Position numbers and translations under genes: made by a program
The notes under the pieces: generated by a model
Told to the model about the DNA's origin: nothing
The model's input: only the letters and a program-made list of their open reading frames with translations
Database searches by the model: none
Shown here: piece after piece, positions 7,194 to 8,345 of the stretch
Numbering within the stretch: position 1 is the stretch's first letter
Layout: each line of letters starts with the position of its first letter
Origin: Myxococcota bacterium
GTDB taxonomy: Bacteria; Myxococcota; Polyangia; GCA-2747355; JAKLHH01
NCBI GenBank assembly: GCA_022710245.1
Contig: JAKLHH010000274.1
Location: 1-8,345, forward strand
Direction of reading: 5' to 3'
DNA: 8,345 nucleotides

Positions 7194-7203
7194 CGCCTGG
7201 CTC
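7164..7203 (+). other. Strong two-part hairpin across the lipoprotein stop codon
   Basis: The inner stem is GCGCTAG (7180-7186), loop GCT, and CTAGCGC (7190-7196), seven perfect pairs. The outer stem is GAGCCAG (7164-7170) with CTGGCTC (7197-7203), also seven perfect pairs, separated from the inner stem on the left only by a nine-base bulge. The TAG stop of the lipoprotein gene (7191-7193) is inside the right inner arm. No T-tract follows, so it is not a canonical intrinsic terminator, although it could slow polymerase or protect the transcript end. The right arm from 7194 onward is copied from nuoM, so the structure spans a rearrangement junction. Confidence 0.6.
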
Positions 7204-7237
7204 CTCGGCCGCCGCGCCCCGCCGGCGGCGCGCTGGG
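7194..7237 (+). repeat. Displaced copy of nuoM bases 3243-3286
   Basis: These 44 bases match nuoM 3243-3286 at 43 positions; the only difference is C at 7223 where nuoM has T at 3272. In nuoM the segment encodes residues 17-30 (AWLLGRRAPLAARW). Here the change would turn Leu26 into Pro, and there is no start codon, so it is a non-coding relic. It begins on the base after the lipoprotein stop codon and passes directly into a second nuoM piece. Confidence 0.9.
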
Positions 7238-7279
7238 CCACCGCGCGCTCACCGGCCGCTTCAGCCTCGACTACCTCTC
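7238..7279 (+). repeat. Displaced copy of nuoM bases 3756-3797
   Basis: These 42 bases are identical to nuoM 3756-3797, which encodes residues 188-200 (HRALTGRFSLDYL). The segment is fused directly to the preceding nuoM piece, leaving out the 469 bases (3287-3755) that separate them in nuoM. This shifts the nuoM reading frame at the join. There is no shared microhomology at the junction: nuoM continues with T after the first piece and has T before the second, whereas the fusion reads GGG-CCA. Homology ends at 7280. Confidence 0.9.
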
Positions 7280-7499
7280 ACCGACGACGACCTGGCGGCC
7301 CTCGTCTCCAGCCTCGCACGCGCCACGGCCGACGTCTTCTCCCGCAGGGCTTGATCCCGCCGAGCTCGCGGCCCAGGCGGGGACTGAACACCCCGGCCCG
7401 GCAACTCCGTCAGCCTGCTCAACCATGCAGCGCGAGCACGATCTCATGGCCTTGTGGCTGTCAGGCCTGGCTCGAGGTTTGCTCCTGGCCGGGGCGTAG
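7277..7499 (+). pseudogene. Possible frameshifted remnant of an unknown gene
   Basis: Immediately after the nuoM pieces, a coding-like frame reads LTDDDLAALVSSLARATADV and five further residues to a TGA at 7352-7354. In another frame, starting around 7344, the sequence continues in protein-like fashion (AGLDPAELAAQAG, later MQREHDLMALWLSGLARGLL) to a TAG at 7497-7499. Joining the two by one indel near 7345-7352 would give a single C-terminal stretch of about 74 residues. The simplest reading is a gene whose 5' part was replaced by the rearranged nuoM DNA and which then gained a frameshift. I do not recognise the family, and chance open frames in GC-rich DNA are a real alternative. The in-frame ATG at 7425 could instead start a 24-residue peptide. 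Confidence 0.3.
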
Positions 7500-7506
7500 A
7501 CTCGTT

Positions 7507-7513
7507 GGAGGAG
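7507..7513 (+). promoter_or_regulatory. Ribosome binding site of the exported-protein gene
   Basis: GGAGGAG at 7507-7513 is an excellent Shine-Dalgarno sequence; its GGAGG core ends five bases before the ATG at 7517. It selects that ATG over the in-frame ATG at 7454, which has no such site and would put an extra polar stretch ahead of the signal peptide. Confidence 0.75.
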
Positions 7514-7516
7514 ACG

Positions 7517-7930
7517 ATGACACGCCGTGTGTCTCAGATGATGTTCCTGCTGGTTGCCCTTCTCCCGTTCGGGATCGCGTCAGCGAAGCCCGGCGCAGCG
7601 AAGCCAGGCCCCAGGCCAGCCCACTCCGCGGCCCCACCCGTCGCGCGGGAGGTCGCGAAGGTCGCCAGGCTCAGCGTCCTCGTCAGCAAGAACGAGGCCC
7701 CGTTCGATCGCTACGGCGACTCCCCCCTGGTGCCGGGCTGGTCCGTGCGGATGCCGCCGGGCAAGGCCCTCGGCCTCTCGCCGTGGCTGTCGGTCAGCAG
7801 CGGCAAGACGGAGCCGCGAACCTTCTGGGTCGCGGGGGTGGGCCCGAACCACCTGCCGTGGGTCGACCTGAAGGCGGTCCGTCAGATGCTCTCCGACATC
7901 CGGATCACCACGTCGTCGAAGCACCGCTGA
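7517..7930 (+). CDS. Small exported protein of unknown function
   Basis: The product has 137 residues from the ATG at 7517. It begins with a classic Sec signal peptide: Arg3-Arg4, a hydrophobic core at about 8-19 (MMFLLVALLPFG), and a likely cleavage after Ala-Ser-Ala at residues 21-23. The mature protein starts with a Lys/Pro/Ala-rich linker of about 25 residues. A compact domain of about 90 residues follows, containing no cysteines and many aromatic and Gly/Pro residues, which suggests beta structure. It ends with a basic tail (SSKHR). There is no lipobox, so it is probably soluble in the periplasm or secreted. I do not recognise a family or any catalytic motif. The strong ribosome site and separation from its neighbours suggest its own transcript, but no clear promoter is visible in the remnant-filled DNA upstream. 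Confidence 0.7.
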   Translation: MTRRVSQMMFLLVALLPFGIASAKPGAAKPGPRPAHSAAPPVAREVAKVARLSVLVSKNEAPFDRYGDSPLVPGWSVRMPPGKALGLSPWLSVSSGKTEPRTFWVAGVGPNHLPWVDLKAVRQMLSDIRITTSSKHR

Positions 7931-8006
7931 GCTTTGCGTTGAAACCGCAGCCGGAGATCGGGGACAACGATCTGCGAAGCCAGACGCAAGCGCCAGGGGC
8001 GCGGCC

Positions 8007-8345
8007 TTGAAGACGGACCTCTTCGACTCGTTGCTGGAGCACCCGGACGACGCCGAGCTGTGGCAGGTCTACGGCGACCAGCTGCAGACCCGCGGTGATC
8101 CGCGCGGCCGGGCGATCGCGCTCGAGCGCGCGCGGCCGACCGCGGCAGACCCTCGCGCCATCGACCAGGAGCTCGCGGAGCTCTACGCGCGGATCGCCGA
8201 CGACTGCGGGCTCGGCGCGGTGTCCGGGGCCTGGCAGCTCTCCTGGCGCGACGGCTTCATCGAGCGCGCTCGCTTCCTCAGCGAGCCCAGTCACAGGTGG
8301 TGGGAGGCCGGGGACTCCGAGGCCGAGCGCGCGGCCCTGCGGGCG
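8007..8345 (+). CDS. TIGR02996-type repeat-companion domain protein, 5' part only
   Basis: The frame is open from a TTG at 8007 to the window end, giving 113 residues of an incomplete protein. TTG is chosen because AGGGG at 7994-7998 lies eight bases upstream and no ATG or GTG occurs earlier in the adjoining open frame. The first 45 residues have the pattern of the TIGR02996 domain: a LLEHPDD start, then LWQVYGDQLQTRGDPRGRAI and an ALER helix. Family members read like YADWLxERGDPRGEFI. The domain is known from paralogous sets in planctomycetes and myxobacteria, often ahead of leucine-rich-type repeats. A second conserved-looking part is around residues 77-92 (WQLSWRDGFIERARF), a typical lead into the repeat region. 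The biochemical role is unknown. The domain call rests on motif recall, without a search. Confidence 0.72.
   Translation, partial: MKTDLFDSLLEHPDDAELWQVYGDQLQTRGDPRGRAIALERARPTAADPRAIDQELAELYARIADDCGLGAVSGAWQLSWRDGFIERARFLSEPSHRWWEAGDSEAERAALRA

Noticed and set aside
7194..7279. Interpretation of the nuoM pieces as a coding domain or functional small RNA
   Set aside because: The frame shifts at the join, there is no start codon, and nothing but identity to nuoM supports a function. A relic is the simpler explanation.
7431..7447. Possible third nuo-derived scrap: CGAGCACGATCTC resembles nuoL near 2375
   Set aside because: The similarity is about 13 bases with a mismatch and does not extend either way, so it is within chance for GC-rich coding sequence.
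7454..7516. N-terminal extension of the exported protein from ATG 7454
   Set aside because: It has no ribosome binding site and would bury the signal peptide behind 21 residues. The ATG at 7517 has a perfect Shine-Dalgarno sequence and directly starts the signal peptide.

Overview
The window is very GC-rich DNA (nearly every codon ends in G or C). Its dominant content is the membrane arm of respiratory complex I. The composition, the style of the Nuo proteins and a TIGR02996-type repeat-companion domain at the right edge suggest a myxobacterium-like Myxococcota (former deltaproteobacterial) genome. A planctomycete or acidobacterial origin cannot be excluded from this sequence alone.

Left edge (1-469): the 3' end of an unrelated, unrecognised gene stops at 206. 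A 263-base gap follows that holds small inverted repeats and, just before nuoJ, a degenerate 9-base tandem repeat.

Centre (470-6158): nuoJ, nuoK, nuoL, nuoM and nuoN lie head to tail on the plus strand. Three junctions are 4-base ATGA stop/start overlaps (J/K, L/M, M/N), and nuoK and nuoL are one base apart, so the five are almost certainly one translationally coupled operon. Together they encode the three antiporter-like proton-pumping subunits (NuoL, M, N) plus NuoK and NuoJ, which link the arm to the quinone-binding end. All the key membrane glutamates and lysines checked are present. The gene upstream is not nuoI or nuoH, so the remaining nuo genes must lie elsewhere if a complete complex I is made.

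Right part (6159-8345): this is an accessory, partly decayed region with less regular composition. It holds an unrecognised open frame after nuoN (to 6357), a cysteine-rich putative lipoprotein (6612-7193), a patchwork of remnants (7194-7499), a small exported protein (7517-7930), and the 5' part of a TIGR02996-domain gene running off the window (8007-8345).

The most striking observation is at 7194-7279. Two separate pieces of the nearby nuoM gene (3243-3286 and 3756-3797) are fused end to end there, 85 of 86 bases identical to nuoM. The fusion starts on the base after the lipoprotein stop codon, forms one arm of a strong hairpin, and abuts what looks like a frameshifted gene remnant. This looks like a rearrangement scar. 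I did not find convincing evidence of a new multi-gene system, CRISPR array, RNA gene or insertion sequence.
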